A DNA stretch of 64,000 nt from Butyrivibrio sp. Its GTDB lineage: Bacteria; Bacillota; Clostridia; Lachnospirales; Lachnospiraceae. Numbering within the stretch: the stretch's first letter is position 1; each line of letters starts with the position of its first letter. Under the pieces are notes generated by a model that was given only the letters and a program-made list of their open reading frames with translations, was not told the DNA's origin and did no database searches. Positions 55,832-64,000 of this stretch are shown here, piece after piece. The DNA lies in NCBI GenBank assembly GCA_017446685.1, contig JAFSQI010000135.1, positions 1-64,000 of the forward strand. The letters run 5' to 3'. The position numbers were made by a program, and so were the translations under genes.

Positions 55832-56623
55832 TCAAATCTTTATAGTCATAATCTTTCTTCCAATTACATACGCACCGACAAAAATTGCAAGCACCACAAG
55901 CTTTACAACCACATTTGTAAATGTATTTGTTACTATGGTCATACTGCCGCCAAGACCGCTAAGCCCCAGAAAAACAACAAATGGCATTATCATCATGACA
56001 TTCAGTTCATTTTTTCCACCTGATATTGCCGTTTCGATATCCATCTGAACTGAAATTTTGTCGTTAATGATATCTCTTGTTGAACTGATAATTCTGTTAA
56101 TATTAGCACCCTGTCGGAAGCTTACCTCAAATACATCTGCAAAACTGCTTATGTCGTCAAGACCGCTTCTGTCAGCAAAGTTTCTAAGAAGATCCTCTAT
56201 ATTTATATTATTATGAAGTCCATCTGCAATGATCTGCGCTTCCTTTGAAATATCAGCATCCTCTCCATAAATGGATACAAGGTCAGATAAGGCATCTTCA
56301 AATGCACCCTGAGTATTACGACCTGAAGTATAGGAGGTTGCCAGGGATTCAAGAAGTGACCTGAAATCATTTAAGAGCTTATTACTGCGCTTCTGACACA
56401 GGTAATTGTTGTACGGTTTCTGAAAACAGATACCTGCAATTACTCCTACAATGATTGAGAAAACAATTTCTCTGAAAAAAATCATAATTGCTGCAAAAGC
56501 TATCGCAAACGCAATCAAAAATCCTGTTATCTTATCTTTTAAGGTCATGGTATAAACATGATAATCGGTTGCATCACCAAGGATGCCGGGTATAGGTTTA
56601 TAAATGTTTTTTTCCTTTTTCAT
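55832..56623 (-). CDS. tadB: Tad pilus membrane platform protein TadB
   Basis: A 263-residue protein with paired N-terminal helices (about 35-70), a T2SSF-type domain (about 75-200; LLESLATSYTSGRN and VFEVSFRQGANI) and two C-terminal helices. It has the same fold class as TadC and lies directly after tadA, as in other Tad loci. The start overlaps the tadA stop by four bases, so the two are translationally coupled. Confidence 0.88.
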   Translation of the reverse strand: MKKEKNIYKPIPGILGDATDYHVYTMTLKDKITGFLIAFAIAFAAIMIFFREIVFSIIVGVIAGICFQKPYNNYLCQKRSNKLLNDFRSLLESLATSYTSGRNTQGAFEDALSDLVSIYGEDADISKEAQIIADGLHNNINIEDLLRNFADRSGLDDISSFADVFEVSFRQGANINRIISSTRDIINDKISVQMDIETAISGGKNELNVMMIMPFVVFLGLSGLGGSMTIVTNTFTNVVVKLVVLAIFVGAYVIGRKIMTIKI

Positions 56624-57873
56624 ATCTCGCCCTGATATCCATATTGTCTAAGTTTAAACGTCTTCATCATCTTGTTGTCGGTTCTTACAAGACTGCCTAC
56701 TACATGCTTAACAGAAGTTCTCTCAGGATCCTCCTCAAAAACATATAGCGGATTTATGATAATTTCTTTTGTCTGCCTGTCATATCCAAGTACTTCACTT
56801 ATTTCCATTGTTCTTCTGCTCTTATCCCTAAGCCTGGAAAGGTAAACAATAATATCAAGAGCAGAGCCAATCTGCTGTCTTATTGCTTCCAGAGGCATTC
56901 CTGATGTTCCCTGCAAAACCATGGTTTCAAGTCTGCTCATCATATCTTTAGTGGAGTTGCCGTGACCTGTAGAAAGAGAACCGTCATGTCCTGTATTCAT
57001 TGCCTGAAGCATATCAAGCGCCTCTCCTCCTCTTACCTCACCGACTATAATACGCTCAGGTCTCATTCGAAGTGCCGACTTGATAAGATCCCTGATTGTT
57101 ATGGCACCTGCACCTGAAGAGTTGGCATTTCTCGTTTCAAGGCTTACAAGATTCTCAACACCTTCTATCTGCAGCTCTGCTGAATCCTCTATAGTAATGA
57201 CACGTTCATCCTTAGGGATAAAATTAGAAACTGCATTTAAAAAAGTAGTCTTTCCGGAACCCGTACCACCACATATGAAAATATTGTATTTTGCCTTTAC
57301 TAAAAGCTTTAATACATCGGCAATTTCTTCTGTGATAGAGCCGTAGGAAATGAGCCTTTCAATCGTCATGGGTTCTTTTCCGAATTTACGTATTGTAATT
57401 ATCGCACCTTTTAACGAAATAGGCGGGAGAACCACATTGACACGAGAGCCATCTTCAAGTCTTGTGTCAACTATCGGATTAGCCTGATTTACTTCTCTGC
57501 CGGCTTTACCTACAATTCTCTGTACAATGTCTTCAAGCTTCTGTTCGCTTTCAAACTCTTCATTAAGCTTGGTAAGTCTTCCGCTTTTTTCTACGAAAAT
57601 ATCTTTTGGTCCATTAATCATTATCTCTGTGATAGAATCATCCGTCATAATCTGATCAAGAAGACCAAGACCACGAATTGAACTGAACACTCTGTTTACT
57701 ACTTCCGCTTTATCTGAAATAGTAAGATGATAATTCCGGGTTTCAAGAGCTCTCTTCATTCGCTCTTTAATATTCTCTTCCAGTTCTTCATCGGTCATAT
57801 GGCTGATTTGTGAATTTCCTACCACATCTTCTCTTATTGCCTGGACAATTTCTGTAATGTCAACTTCATTCAT
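56620..57873 (-). CDS. tadA: Tad pilus assembly ATPase TadA/CpaF
   Basis: A 417-residue secretion ATPase of the CpaF type that powers pilin polymerisation and possibly retraction. Walker A is GGTGSGKTT (about 202-210), the atypical Walker B and Asp/His boxes are RIIVGEVRGGEALDMLQAM and TGHDGSLSTGHGN. The usual N-terminal helical domain (MTDDSITEIMINGP) is present. GAGG is seven bases before the ATG at 57873; a TTG two codons upstream is less likely. Confidence 0.94.
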   Translation of the reverse strand: MNEVDITEIVQAIREDVVGNSQISHMTDEELEENIKERMKRALETRNYHLTISDKAEVVNRVFSSIRGLGLLDQIMTDDSITEIMINGPKDIFVEKSGRLTKLNEEFESEQKLEDIVQRIVGKAGREVNQANPIVDTRLEDGSRVNVVLPPISLKGAIITIRKFGKEPMTIERLISYGSITEEIADVLKLLVKAKYNIFICGGTGSGKTTFLNAVSNFIPKDERVITIEDSAELQIEGVENLVSLETRNANSSGAGAITIRDLIKSALRMRPERIIVGEVRGGEALDMLQAMNTGHDGSLSTGHGNSTKDMMSRLETMVLQGTSGMPLEAIRQQIGSALDIIVYLSRLRDKSRRTMEISEVLGYDRQTKEIIINPLYVFEEDPERTSVKHVVGSLVRTDNKMMKTFKLRQYGYQGEI

Positions 57874-57900
57874 CGGCAAACCTCAAATATACTAATCTAT

Positions 57901-58959
57901 TTATGCAAGCTCATTAAAACACTCAATTCTGCCTGCAATATTCCATGTAATCTCTTTAGGATCCATGCCATCTATAAATGCAACCGCTCCAATATTTGGA
58001 ATATCATTGTTGCTAATATCAATGGCCTTACCTTTTTCAACCTTATTATTAAAGATAACAAGCTTATCTGAATTACGTGTACGATCAATTCCGTCAGTAG
58101 CTCCCAGTGCGCGGGCAATACGCTCAAGCCCGAGCTTACTTTTTTTAGTGCCGTCTGCTACAAGAACCATCTTATCAGCTTTGTTCATAAGCTCTCTGCA
58201 TCTTTCAGATAAATCAATCTTAAAATCCATCACAACATACTGATAATCCAATGAGGAAACAGCACTTAGAAATTCTCTGGTTTCATCTGCGGTTAGCTGG
58301 CTAAAATCAACCGGATTCTCACAACTTGAATAAAAATATACTTCTTCCTCAGTTTTGCTGACTGCACTCTGAAGCTTCATTGCCAAATTTCTGTTCGTTG
58401 TTTTAAGAGCAAGGAGTATTTCTTCAAAACCATAGTTTCCACCTTTTCCAAGAAGAATACTTGTGTCTCCAAACTCTTCCATATTAAGAAACAGCACCTT
58501 GCGTCCCTGCCTTGCAAGATATAATGCAAAGGCTGTCGCTATGGTCGTTGCTCCCGCTCCGCCTGTTATAGATGAAAAAGAAATAAATATAGTTCTGTTA
58601 CTTCCTTTTTTTACATTAAATTCTTTTTTTCTTGAGCAATAATGGAGTATTTCCCGGTAAATAAGACTTGCCTTCTGATACTTGCCTATAAAAATTACTC
58701 CATCATCCTTTTTAGAAGAATCAATATTCTGAACGAGCTTCATGATTAGCATATCAGGCCATTCAGAAACACTTCGCTCATCAAAGCTTTCATCTGCCAA
58801 AAGAACATCCATTACATGTGTATCAAGATATTTTTGAAGGAGCTCTAAACCCGAAAAGCTATATACTTCAACACTTTCTCCATAATGAGTTGTAAAATAT
58901 GATGAAATCTTATTCGAATATTGAATGTCCTTTAAACACACTGCGACTCTGATTCTCAT
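57901..58959 (-). CDS. tadZ: CpaE/TadZ-like ParA-family ATPase
   Basis: A 352-residue protein with an N-terminal response-regulator-like domain (about 1-115) lacking a clear phosphorylation site, followed by a MinD/ParA ATPase domain (about 125-350). The deviant Walker A is SITGGAGATTIA. CpaE/TadZ proteins position the pilus machine in the cell. GAGG precedes the ATG. It stands just before tadA and just after the vWA-FHA gene, separated by the 27-bp palindrome. Confidence 0.88.
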   Translation of the reverse strand: MRIRVAVCLKDIQYSNKISSYFTTHYGESVEVYSFSGLELLQKYLDTHVMDVLLADESFDERSVSEWPDMLIMKLVQNIDSSKKDDGVIFIGKYQKASLIYREILHYCSRKKEFNVKKGSNRTIFISFSSITGGAGATTIATAFALYLARQGRKVLFLNMEEFGDTSILLGKGGNYGFEEILLALKTTNRNLAMKLQSAVSKTEEEVYFYSSCENPVDFSQLTADETREFLSAVSSLDYQYVVMDFKIDLSERCRELMNKADKMVLVADGTKKSKLGLERIARALGATDGIDRTRNSDKLVIFNNKVEKGKAIDISNNDIPNIGAVAFIDGMDPKEITWNIAGRIECFNELA

Positions 58960-58987
58960 GTTATCCTCTACATAGACTTTAATTCTG

Positions 58988-59014
58988 GTTACTGTTCAGT
59001 TTATGATCAGTAAC
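58988..59014. repeat. 27-bp palindrome copy 4
   Basis: GTTACTG, 13 bases (TTCAGTTTATGAT), CAGTAAC. It sits between the tadZ-like gene and the vWA-FHA gene, and its last base is the first base of the vWA-FHA stop triplet. Confidence 0.85.
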
Positions 59015-60675
59015 TATTCCTGAATTTTAATAACAAGTTCTGTACTTCCAAGCTTTATGATACTTCCGTCTTTTACTTCTGCTTTTTCGTTTACCTTATG
59101 ACCATCACACAGCAACCCGTTTGTAGAATTGAGATCATATATATAAAATTTTCCATCTTCTCCCATTTCTACATAACAGTGCTGTCCGGATACCCGCTTA
59201 TCATCAGGAAGTGAGTAGTCATTATATTTTTTATCCCTTCCAATTACTACTCTTCTTTCCAGACTAAATCTCTTTACATCAGAAGAATCATTCTTTTTAA
59301 TAATTGAAAGATAAACGTTTTTCCGTGCCTGCGCAAAATCTCTATCCTGATCTGATGATTCATCGCCCATTACGGTTTTGTCATCCGAATCATCCATTAC
59401 TGTCCTGCCATCATCTTCAAACTGAGTTTTTAAATCTTCCTTTTCTTCAACAGGAACCACTATTTTATTAGCGGATGCTGATTTCTTTACTTCTTTTTTC
59501 TTGTTTTCCGTTTTCTTTGCTTTAGTCTTTGCTGTATCAGGAGTTTTCTTTTTCTTTTGAAGCAATAAAAGAATTATTCCTGCAAGAATTATTACTAATG
59601 CCAAAACTAACTGTCCTGAAGAAACAGGAGAGCCTGTGCTCTTATTTTCATCAACATTTTCTTCAGAGCTCTCCGCAGTGGACTCTTCTTCCAAAGAGTT
59701 TGCCTTCTGAGCTGCTTCTTCCTCTGTTTTTTCTTCTGCTGCAGAAGCAACTTCCATAGCCTGTGCTGTTCCAAAGGGCATCTGGACATCTGCATGAAGC
59801 TCCTTATCTCCAATAGAAGAATGTGTTACAATTTTTAAACTTTTCGTACTTCCATCAAGCTGTTCAGCCTGAGGATAGACAGATATCTCAGTCAGCTTTC
59901 TATCCTTGGAAAGTCCTTGTACAACCTGCTCTGCAGTAGAATCGTCCAGATTGTAATACAAAGCACCTGTGCTTCTGGAAATTGCGAACATATTCTTAAG
60001 GCGCTCTTCGTTATTCTTGTATTTGACACCTATGGAATAAACAGGGATATTGCTGCTATGAGCCAGCTCTGTAACTTCTGAAGGCTTTATTCCGATGCTC
60101 ATATCATCAGCACCATCTGAGATAACAACAATTCTCGAATATGCTTCCTCATCATCTTCATAAAGATCTTTAAGCGCATAATAAACCAGATCAGTAAAAT
60201 ATGTGTCCTGATTATCATATCCGACTGAATTTAACATATCTGTGAGAGCTTCATAATCTGTAGTATAGTCAGATAAATAATGAATCTCTGTATCTATGGT
60301 AGCTATTCTGAATTCTTCACCTTCCAGGTGGTCTCCTATTGTCTCAGTTAAAATTTCACTGATTAAAGGACGGTATTTTTCCGTAATTGAAAGGGAATTA
60401 TCCAAAAGAAAAAGTGTACGTAAAGGAACTTCTCTGTCAGATATCGGCGAAACTTCAACTTTTTCAGCTTCAAATCTTCCAACCTGACAATCTGCACTTT
60501 CTATTTTTTCATCATTTGAATCGATATAGATACTTACACTATCAGTTCCGGTATGGCACTGCATAATAGAGTATTCAGATGATGCAAAAGAAACACTTGC
60601 ACCAAAAGAAATCGCACAAATAGACGTAATTATCCCTAGCGATAATTTGCACGCAGAAAACACACCCTTATACAT
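59014..60675 (-). CDS. Secreted vWA domain plus cytosolic FHA domain protein
   Basis: A 553-residue protein: signal peptide (to about residue 32), extracellular von Willebrand A domain with a MIDAS motif (LLDNSLSI, i.e. DxSxS, near residue 91), a Glu/Ser-rich linker, one membrane helix (LVLALVIILAGIILLLL), a Lys-rich stretch, then a C-terminal FHA domain (about 455-550; IGRDKKYNDY, RVSGQHC and NSTNGLLCDG). It could link an outside ligand to phosphothreonine recognition inside. It is the first gene of the Tad operon. The ATG at 60675 is six bases from AAGGTG; an ATG ten codons upstream is less well placed. Confidence 0.85.
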   Translation of the reverse strand: MYKGVFSACKLSLGIITSICAISFGASVSFASSEYSIMQCHTGTDSVSIYIDSNDEKIESADCQVGRFEAEKVEVSPISDREVPLRTLFLLDNSLSITEKYRPLISEILTETIGDHLEGEEFRIATIDTEIHYLSDYTTDYEALTDMLNSVGYDNQDTYFTDLVYYALKDLYEDDEEAYSRIVVISDGADDMSIGIKPSEVTELAHSSNIPVYSIGVKYKNNEERLKNMFAISRSTGALYYNLDDSTAEQVVQGLSKDRKLTEISVYPQAEQLDGSTKSLKIVTHSSIGDKELHADVQMPFGTAQAMEVASAAEEKTEEEAAQKANSLEEESTAESSEENVDENKSTGSPVSSGQLVLALVIILAGIILLLLQKKKKTPDTAKTKAKKTENKKKEVKKSASANKIVVPVEEKEDLKTQFEDDGRTVMDDSDDKTVMGDESSDQDRDFAQARKNVYLSIIKKNDSSDVKRFSLERRVVIGRDKKYNDYSLPDDKRVSGQHCYVEMGEDGKFYIYDLNSTNGLLCDGHKVNEKAEVKDGSIIKLGSTELVIKIQE

Positions 60676-60735
60676 ATCAAACACCTTCACTCCCTTAAAA
60701 AGCATTACCTACACAGTTAATGCTGACACACTTAA

Positions 60736-60764
60736 ATTTTAACTACATATACATGTTATGTCAA
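60736..60764 (-). promoter_or_regulatory. Promoter of the Tad pilus operon
   Basis: The minus strand has TTGACA (60764-60759), a 17-base spacer and TAAAAT (60741-60736). Predicted transcription starts near 60729, giving a leader of about 54 bases. Confidence 0.75.
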
Positions 60765-60783
60765 TAAAAAATCCATGGTATTG

Positions 60784-60833
60784 TGTTACAATTCAATCAA
60801 CAGCCAGCATATATGAGTATACGTAAATGCTGG
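60784..60833. repeat. Diverged partial copy of the 132-bp element
   Basis: GTTACAATTCAATCAACAGC, followed by CCAGCAT and, 16 bases on, ATGCTGG, parallels the left part of the 27233-27364 element (GTTACTATTCAGTCAGCAGC, then the CCAGCA hairpin). The right half is absent. Confidence 0.55.
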
Positions 60834-60836
60834 TTC

Positions 60837-60965
60837 TTATCGCCATTTGTCAGCCAATATTTCTTTTACAGACTTAACTATTTTATAGTATAATTTTTGT
60901 TCTTCTACCGTTGAATCATTCAGTATTTCATTACTCCTGCCTACACTGTTATTTTTTATCGAATA
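60837..60965 (-). pseudogene. Possible remnant of a gene's 3' end
   Basis: The minus strand holds 42 open codons ending in TAA at 60837, in protein-like language (NSVGRSNEIL, then EEQKLYYKIVKSVKEILADKW) and with lysine- and glutamate-rich composition like nearby genes. There is no start codon or ribosome binding site, and a stop and then a terminator hairpin lie directly upstream. It looks like the tail of an eroded gene; the family is not recognised. Confidence 0.3.
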
Positions 60966-60998
60966 TCATAAATTTTATATTCGAAATATTAAAAATTG

Positions 60999-61037
60999 AA
61001 TAAACCATATAGGCAATAAATGCCTATATGGTTTATT
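60999..61037 (-). terminator. Long perfect hairpin after the LysM protein gene
   Basis: A 17-bp perfect stem (60999-61015 with 61021-61037) with a five-base loop lies 31 bases past the stop at 61068. On the minus strand it is followed by TTCAATTTTTAA, an interrupted T-run, so it should terminate the upstream gene. Confidence 0.7.
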
Positions 61038-61067
61038 GACAGTGTGGCTATACAGCTTTAAGACTAA

Positions 61068-64000
61068 TCAATATAATATCTGCTGATTAGGATATATTTT
61101 ATTTGGATTGGCAATATTGTTCTTCTTAACAAGATAATCTACAGTAGTTCCAAGATTCCTTGCTATCTTGGAAAGTGTGTCTCTAGGCTGAACAACATAA
61201 ACATTTCCTGTAGTTGCGTTCTGCTTTGCAAGCTGTGCTGCACTTGTATCATCTGTGCAAATGAGAGCAAAAGCATAACCATTAATGTTGATATCTGCTG
61301 TAATGGTCTCATCACTTGTATCTACATCAGTAAATACAAATGGCTGTCCGTTTGTTCCGATTCCTATAAGAGCAAATGTTCTTCCGCTCTTTTGGTACTC
61401 TTTACTTATGCTAAGAACAAGACGACCATTTTTGTTGTCATAGTTTATTCCACCATTAACTACAACATTGAAGGTTGAAATCTGCCTGTATCCTGCAGGA
61501 GTAGCAGCAGCAAATACAGCCTGAGCCTGAGGTCCCTGCACAGCATTTACTATCTTTGCATTGAGCATTGTAGTCTCGCCCTTTACAGTAGTTGTATTTC
61601 CTGTAGCACTCTTTAATGTTGCAGCAGCCTTTGATGTAGAAGCTGACGCTGAGCTATTTGAGCTTGAAGAGCTGCTCTGACTTGAAGAGCTGCTCTGACT
61701 TGATGAGCCTGAATTTGAGCCGTTTCCACTATTTCCATCAGAAGACTTACCTGAATCTCCTGATCCGTCAGCACCGGTTATATGATAGTTTTGAGCTGCT
61801 CTGTTAAACTTATCGCTGGCGTCACGGAACTCTACTGAAATTGTATGAGTGCCGTTTCCTTTAGCCAATGTCTGGGCAAAGATTGTAATTCTGGTACTGC
61901 CTGACTCTGAATCATAATCTTTTCCCGGTGTAAGAAGCTGTCCATCAAGTATAACGCTTGATTTTACTGTAAATTCAGAATAAATTCCCTTTGAAACAAA
62001 AGTATATGCTTTTGTAGGATTGGAAGTAAAATCAGGAATCTTCTGAGTTACTTCGTAGTTTTCTGATGTTGATTCATCAACGTTTTTATCAGTATTATCA
62101 AGTACCTTTATTGTAAATTCTTTGGTTACGCTATTAAACTCTGCACTGTTATCCATTCTGATAGAGAATGTATAATCGCCGGGAGTTGTAGGAACACCAT
62201 ATATTTCTCCGTTAGGATTAAGTGAAAGTCCGTCAGGAAGTGAACCTATAACTGTGTAACTTACCTGGTTCCACTTATATTTGTTGTTGTTCTGAATCAT
62301 TGTAGCAAAGTGAACATACTTAACCGCATCAGGGATAGTTTCTGTAACAATTGTAGGATTACCGACAGTACCGGTAAGATTTATAACTGCAATTGTTTTA
62401 CCCTCAGATGTAAGTGTAAGTGTGCCTTTTAAGTCTGTACCATCCTTTACTTCTTTCTTAGTAGTAAGTCTGATTTTTGCAAGGTTGGCAAGTTCTCCGT
62501 AATTGGTAGTTTTTTCTGTTCCTGAATAAGCAGAAAGATCATGGTTTCCGCTAAGTGTCCAGTATTCATCAACAGCAAGTGTATCTGACTCAAGGCTGGC
62601 GCCTACATTCTTAATTTCTGAAGATCCCATATTGATAACAAGAATTTCATGCTCATAGTCATGCCTGCCATCAATAATCACTTCTCTGTCAGCATGAATT
62701 ACGCCATCTTCATCAACTGTATAATTTGCTTCTTCATCACCAAGGCTGTTGATGTAGAGTTTATAACCTGTTTTCTCAGCATTATTCTGCACAATCTGAA
62801 GCCAAATATTTTCCTGCATCTCTCCGTTCTCAGAGGCTGCTGTATACTGCTGGACTTTTCCATTTGAAAAATCTCTGTAATCTTTTCCGCTTTCAAGAGC
62901 AGTAGTACTTCCTGAAGCATAAAGCTTTACCCCGTTATATGTATAGAACGTAGGAGCTACATTTGTAAGATCAACTGCCTCATCTACGATGATAGTTCTA
63001 TAGTTGTAATCACCATAGGAATCCATCTGGGCATCTACAACATAGCAGTTTATACTGTTACCATCCGAATCTACAAGTCCATTAAAAGTTACATTTGTAG
63101 CACTGCTTAAATTTGACTTATTTGTTTCATTCAAAGTAGCTGTATATGTATACTTCTGGACTCCATTTCCATCAGGATCAGCGAAAACTGTAAATACCTT
63201 TCCACTTAAATTACTTACAGTATATCCATCACCGTAACTACCCGTAAAAAGTTCACTCTTTATATCAGTAGCACCTGCTGCCTTAGCTGCATCTTCACTG
63301 TCATAGTTTCCTTCAAAAGCACTTACAACAGTTTCATTTTTATCTGTCCAATAATCAGAATCATTTTTTACTCTAAACAACAGTCTGAGCTTATATGTTC
63401 CATCTACCGGATAACCTTTATAAAGCCCCATCGTAGCTTTAGTTGCATTTTCACTTCTGGACCAACTGTTTGAATATGTTACATCATTGCCACTCTCATT
63501 ATACAAACCATAGGAATACACTTCGGCATCTGAGCCAGAGGCATTTGAACTTCTGTAAAGATATAAAGTTACAGGTAAGCACCCTGTAATATCTCCGGAT
63601 GTATTCTTACTGACAAATGTAACAATTTGATCTGAATATCTTTCTATTGAGTATCCTGAAACAGTCAAATCTGCATTCAAAACCTGTGATGTAATATCTT
63701 TGCCTGATGAAACTGCCTCTGCAGCATCAGTATATTTTCCTTCATAAACGCTAAGCTGGGCAGGTGCATTAACCCCTGAGCCAAGTCCGAAGGTAATGGC
63801 AAATTTATCATCAGAGTTGTAATCATTTTCCGTATAATAAGTATAAAATCTTTTATTATCCTTATCATAGTCATAATACTCTGATTCTGCAATGTCCATT
63901 GAATTTCTTGTTCCATCACTACTGATTTTAACAACTGAAGGAACAAGCCAGTTTCTGGATGCAGTGACACTAATAGGAATTCTATATCTTACGTTAGTTC
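61068..64000 (-). CDS. Large secreted protein with Ig-like domain and C-terminal LysM (5' end outside window)
   Basis: The frame is open to the right edge, so at least 977 residues are present and the true start is missing; an internal ATG at 63899 is not the start. Two diverged repeats are seen near the N-terminal side (SVYEGKYTDAAEAVSSGKDI and SAFEGNYDSEDAAKAAG). A putative Ig domain of the He_PIG type follows (GSLPDGLSLNPNGEIYGVP), then a Ser-rich linker, a further beta domain and a LysM domain at the very end (VQPRDTLSKIARNLG, then NIANPNKIYPNQ). LysM binds peptidoglycan, so this is probably a wall-attached surface protein. Its function is unknown. Confidence 0.85.
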   Translation of the reverse strand, partial: TNVRYRIPISVTASRNWLVPSVVKISSDGTRNSMDIAESEYYDYDKDNKRFYTYYTENDYNSDDKFAITFGLGSGVNAPAQLSVYEGKYTDAAEAVSSGKDITSQVLNADLTVSGYSIERYSDQIVTFVSKNTSGDITGCLPVTLYLYRSSNASGSDAEVYSYGLYNESGNDVTYSNSWSRSENATKATMGLYKGYPVDGTYKLRLLFRVKNDSDYWTDKNETVVSAFEGNYDSEDAAKAAGATDIKSELFTGSYGDGYTVSNLSGKVFTVFADPDGNGVQKYTYTATLNETNKSNLSSATNVTFNGLVDSDGNSINCYVVDAQMDSYGDYNYRTIIVDEAVDLTNVAPTFYTYNGVKLYASGSTTALESGKDYRDFSNGKVQQYTAASENGEMQENIWLQIVQNNAEKTGYKLYINSLGDEEANYTVDEDGVIHADREVIIDGRHDYEHEILVINMGSSEIKNVGASLESDTLAVDEYWTLSGNHDLSAYSGTEKTTNYGELANLAKIRLTTKKEVKDGTDLKGTLTLTSEGKTIAVINLTGTVGNPTIVTETIPDAVKYVHFATMIQNNNKYKWNQVSYTVIGSLPDGLSLNPNGEIYGVPTTPGDYTFSIRMDNSAEFNSVTKEFTIKVLDNTDKNVDESTSENYEVTQKIPDFTSNPTKAYTFVSKGIYSEFTVKSSVILDGQLLTPGKDYDSESGSTRITIFAQTLAKGNGTHTISVEFRDASDKFNRAAQNYHITGADGSGDSGKSSDGNSGNGSNSGSSSQSSSSSQSSSSSSNSSASASTSKAAATLKSATGNTTTVKGETTMLNAKIVNAVQGPQAQAVFAAATPAGYRQISTFNVVVNGGINYDNKNGRLVLSISKEYQKSGRTFALIGIGTNGQPFVFTDVDTSDETITADININGYAFALICTDDTSAAQLAKQNATTGNVYVVQPRDTLSKIARNLGTTVDYLVKKNNIANPNKIYPNQQILY

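Noticed and set aside
60804..60833. Terminator hairpin CCAGCAT/ATGCTGG
   Set aside because: No T-run follows on either strand, and the sequence matches the left part of the dispersed element.
61630..61740. CRISPR or tandem-repeat array
   Set aside because: The repeated GAGCTGCTCTGACTTGA units encode the Ser-rich linker of the LysM protein in frame; there are no spacers.

Overview
The window looks like a chromosome segment of an anaerobic, low-GC Gram-positive bacterium of the Lachnospiraceae, most likely close to Butyrivibrio or Pseudobutyrivibrio. This is inferred from AGGAGG-type ribosome binding sites, consensus sigma-A promoters, a Gram-positive Pel-type cluster without outer-membrane genes, a clostridial Tad pilus locus with a DUF5702 protein, and rhamnose catabolism genes. 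No tRNA, rRNA, CRISPR array, transposase or phage gene was found.

Layout. (1) Positions 1-18276, all on the minus strand and visibly richer in A/T than the rest: a surface-polysaccharide region. A ten-gene operon (11712 to 434) holds three GT2 transferases, a Wzy-like membrane protein, two polysaccharide pyruvyl transferases, a GT14 transferase, a MurJ/Wzx-like flippase, an FrhB-type iron-sulfur protein and an acyltransferase. Behind it lie a GT-C-like protein, a second acyltransferase, a radical SAM/SPASM protein and another large membrane protein. (2) 18278-23307: an AraC regulator divergent from rhaD, rhaB and an AraA-family isomerase, a rhamnose pathway lacking a classical rhaA in the window. 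(3) 23370-24251: a YitT-family membrane protein. (4) 38166-24339, minus strand: a Gram-positive Pel-like exopolysaccharide cluster. In transcription order it runs degenerate GH3 protein, SDR fragment, PelD, PelE, PelA-like deacetylase, PelF, PelG, CotH, VTC, DUF4956 and DUF4832. (5) 38283-45964: a chemoreceptor, a strong promoter-terminator unit with no clear gene, the methionine ABC transporter metQNI, glyA and a stand-alone EAL phosphodiesterase. (6) 60764-45983, minus strand: a Tad pilus operon with a vWA-FHA protein at the front and WG/TPR, FHA and PP2C genes at the end. (7) 61068-64000: the C-terminal part of a large secreted LysM protein whose gene runs off the right edge.

How it may fit together. 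The cell seems to invest in its surface: a capsule-like glycan, a c-di-GMP-controlled Pel-like matrix polymer, an adhesive Tad pilus and a cell-wall-binding protein. PelD keeps the RxxD c-di-GMP site, and the EAL protein keeps the residues expected of an active phosphodiesterase. The pilus operon carries FHA domains and a PP2C phosphatase, which suggests control by Ser/Thr phosphorylation, although no kinase is in the window.

Most notable observations: an SDR-PelD fusion apparently split at a dnaX-type A AAA AAG slippery heptamer; a dispersed 27-bp palindrome with constant geometry at four intergenic sites, also forming the ends of a 132-bp nested-hairpin element; a promoter-to-terminator unit of about 370 nt that could be a structured RNA or a decayed gene; and two related inverted-repeat pairs at the left edge that resemble operators or recombinase sites.
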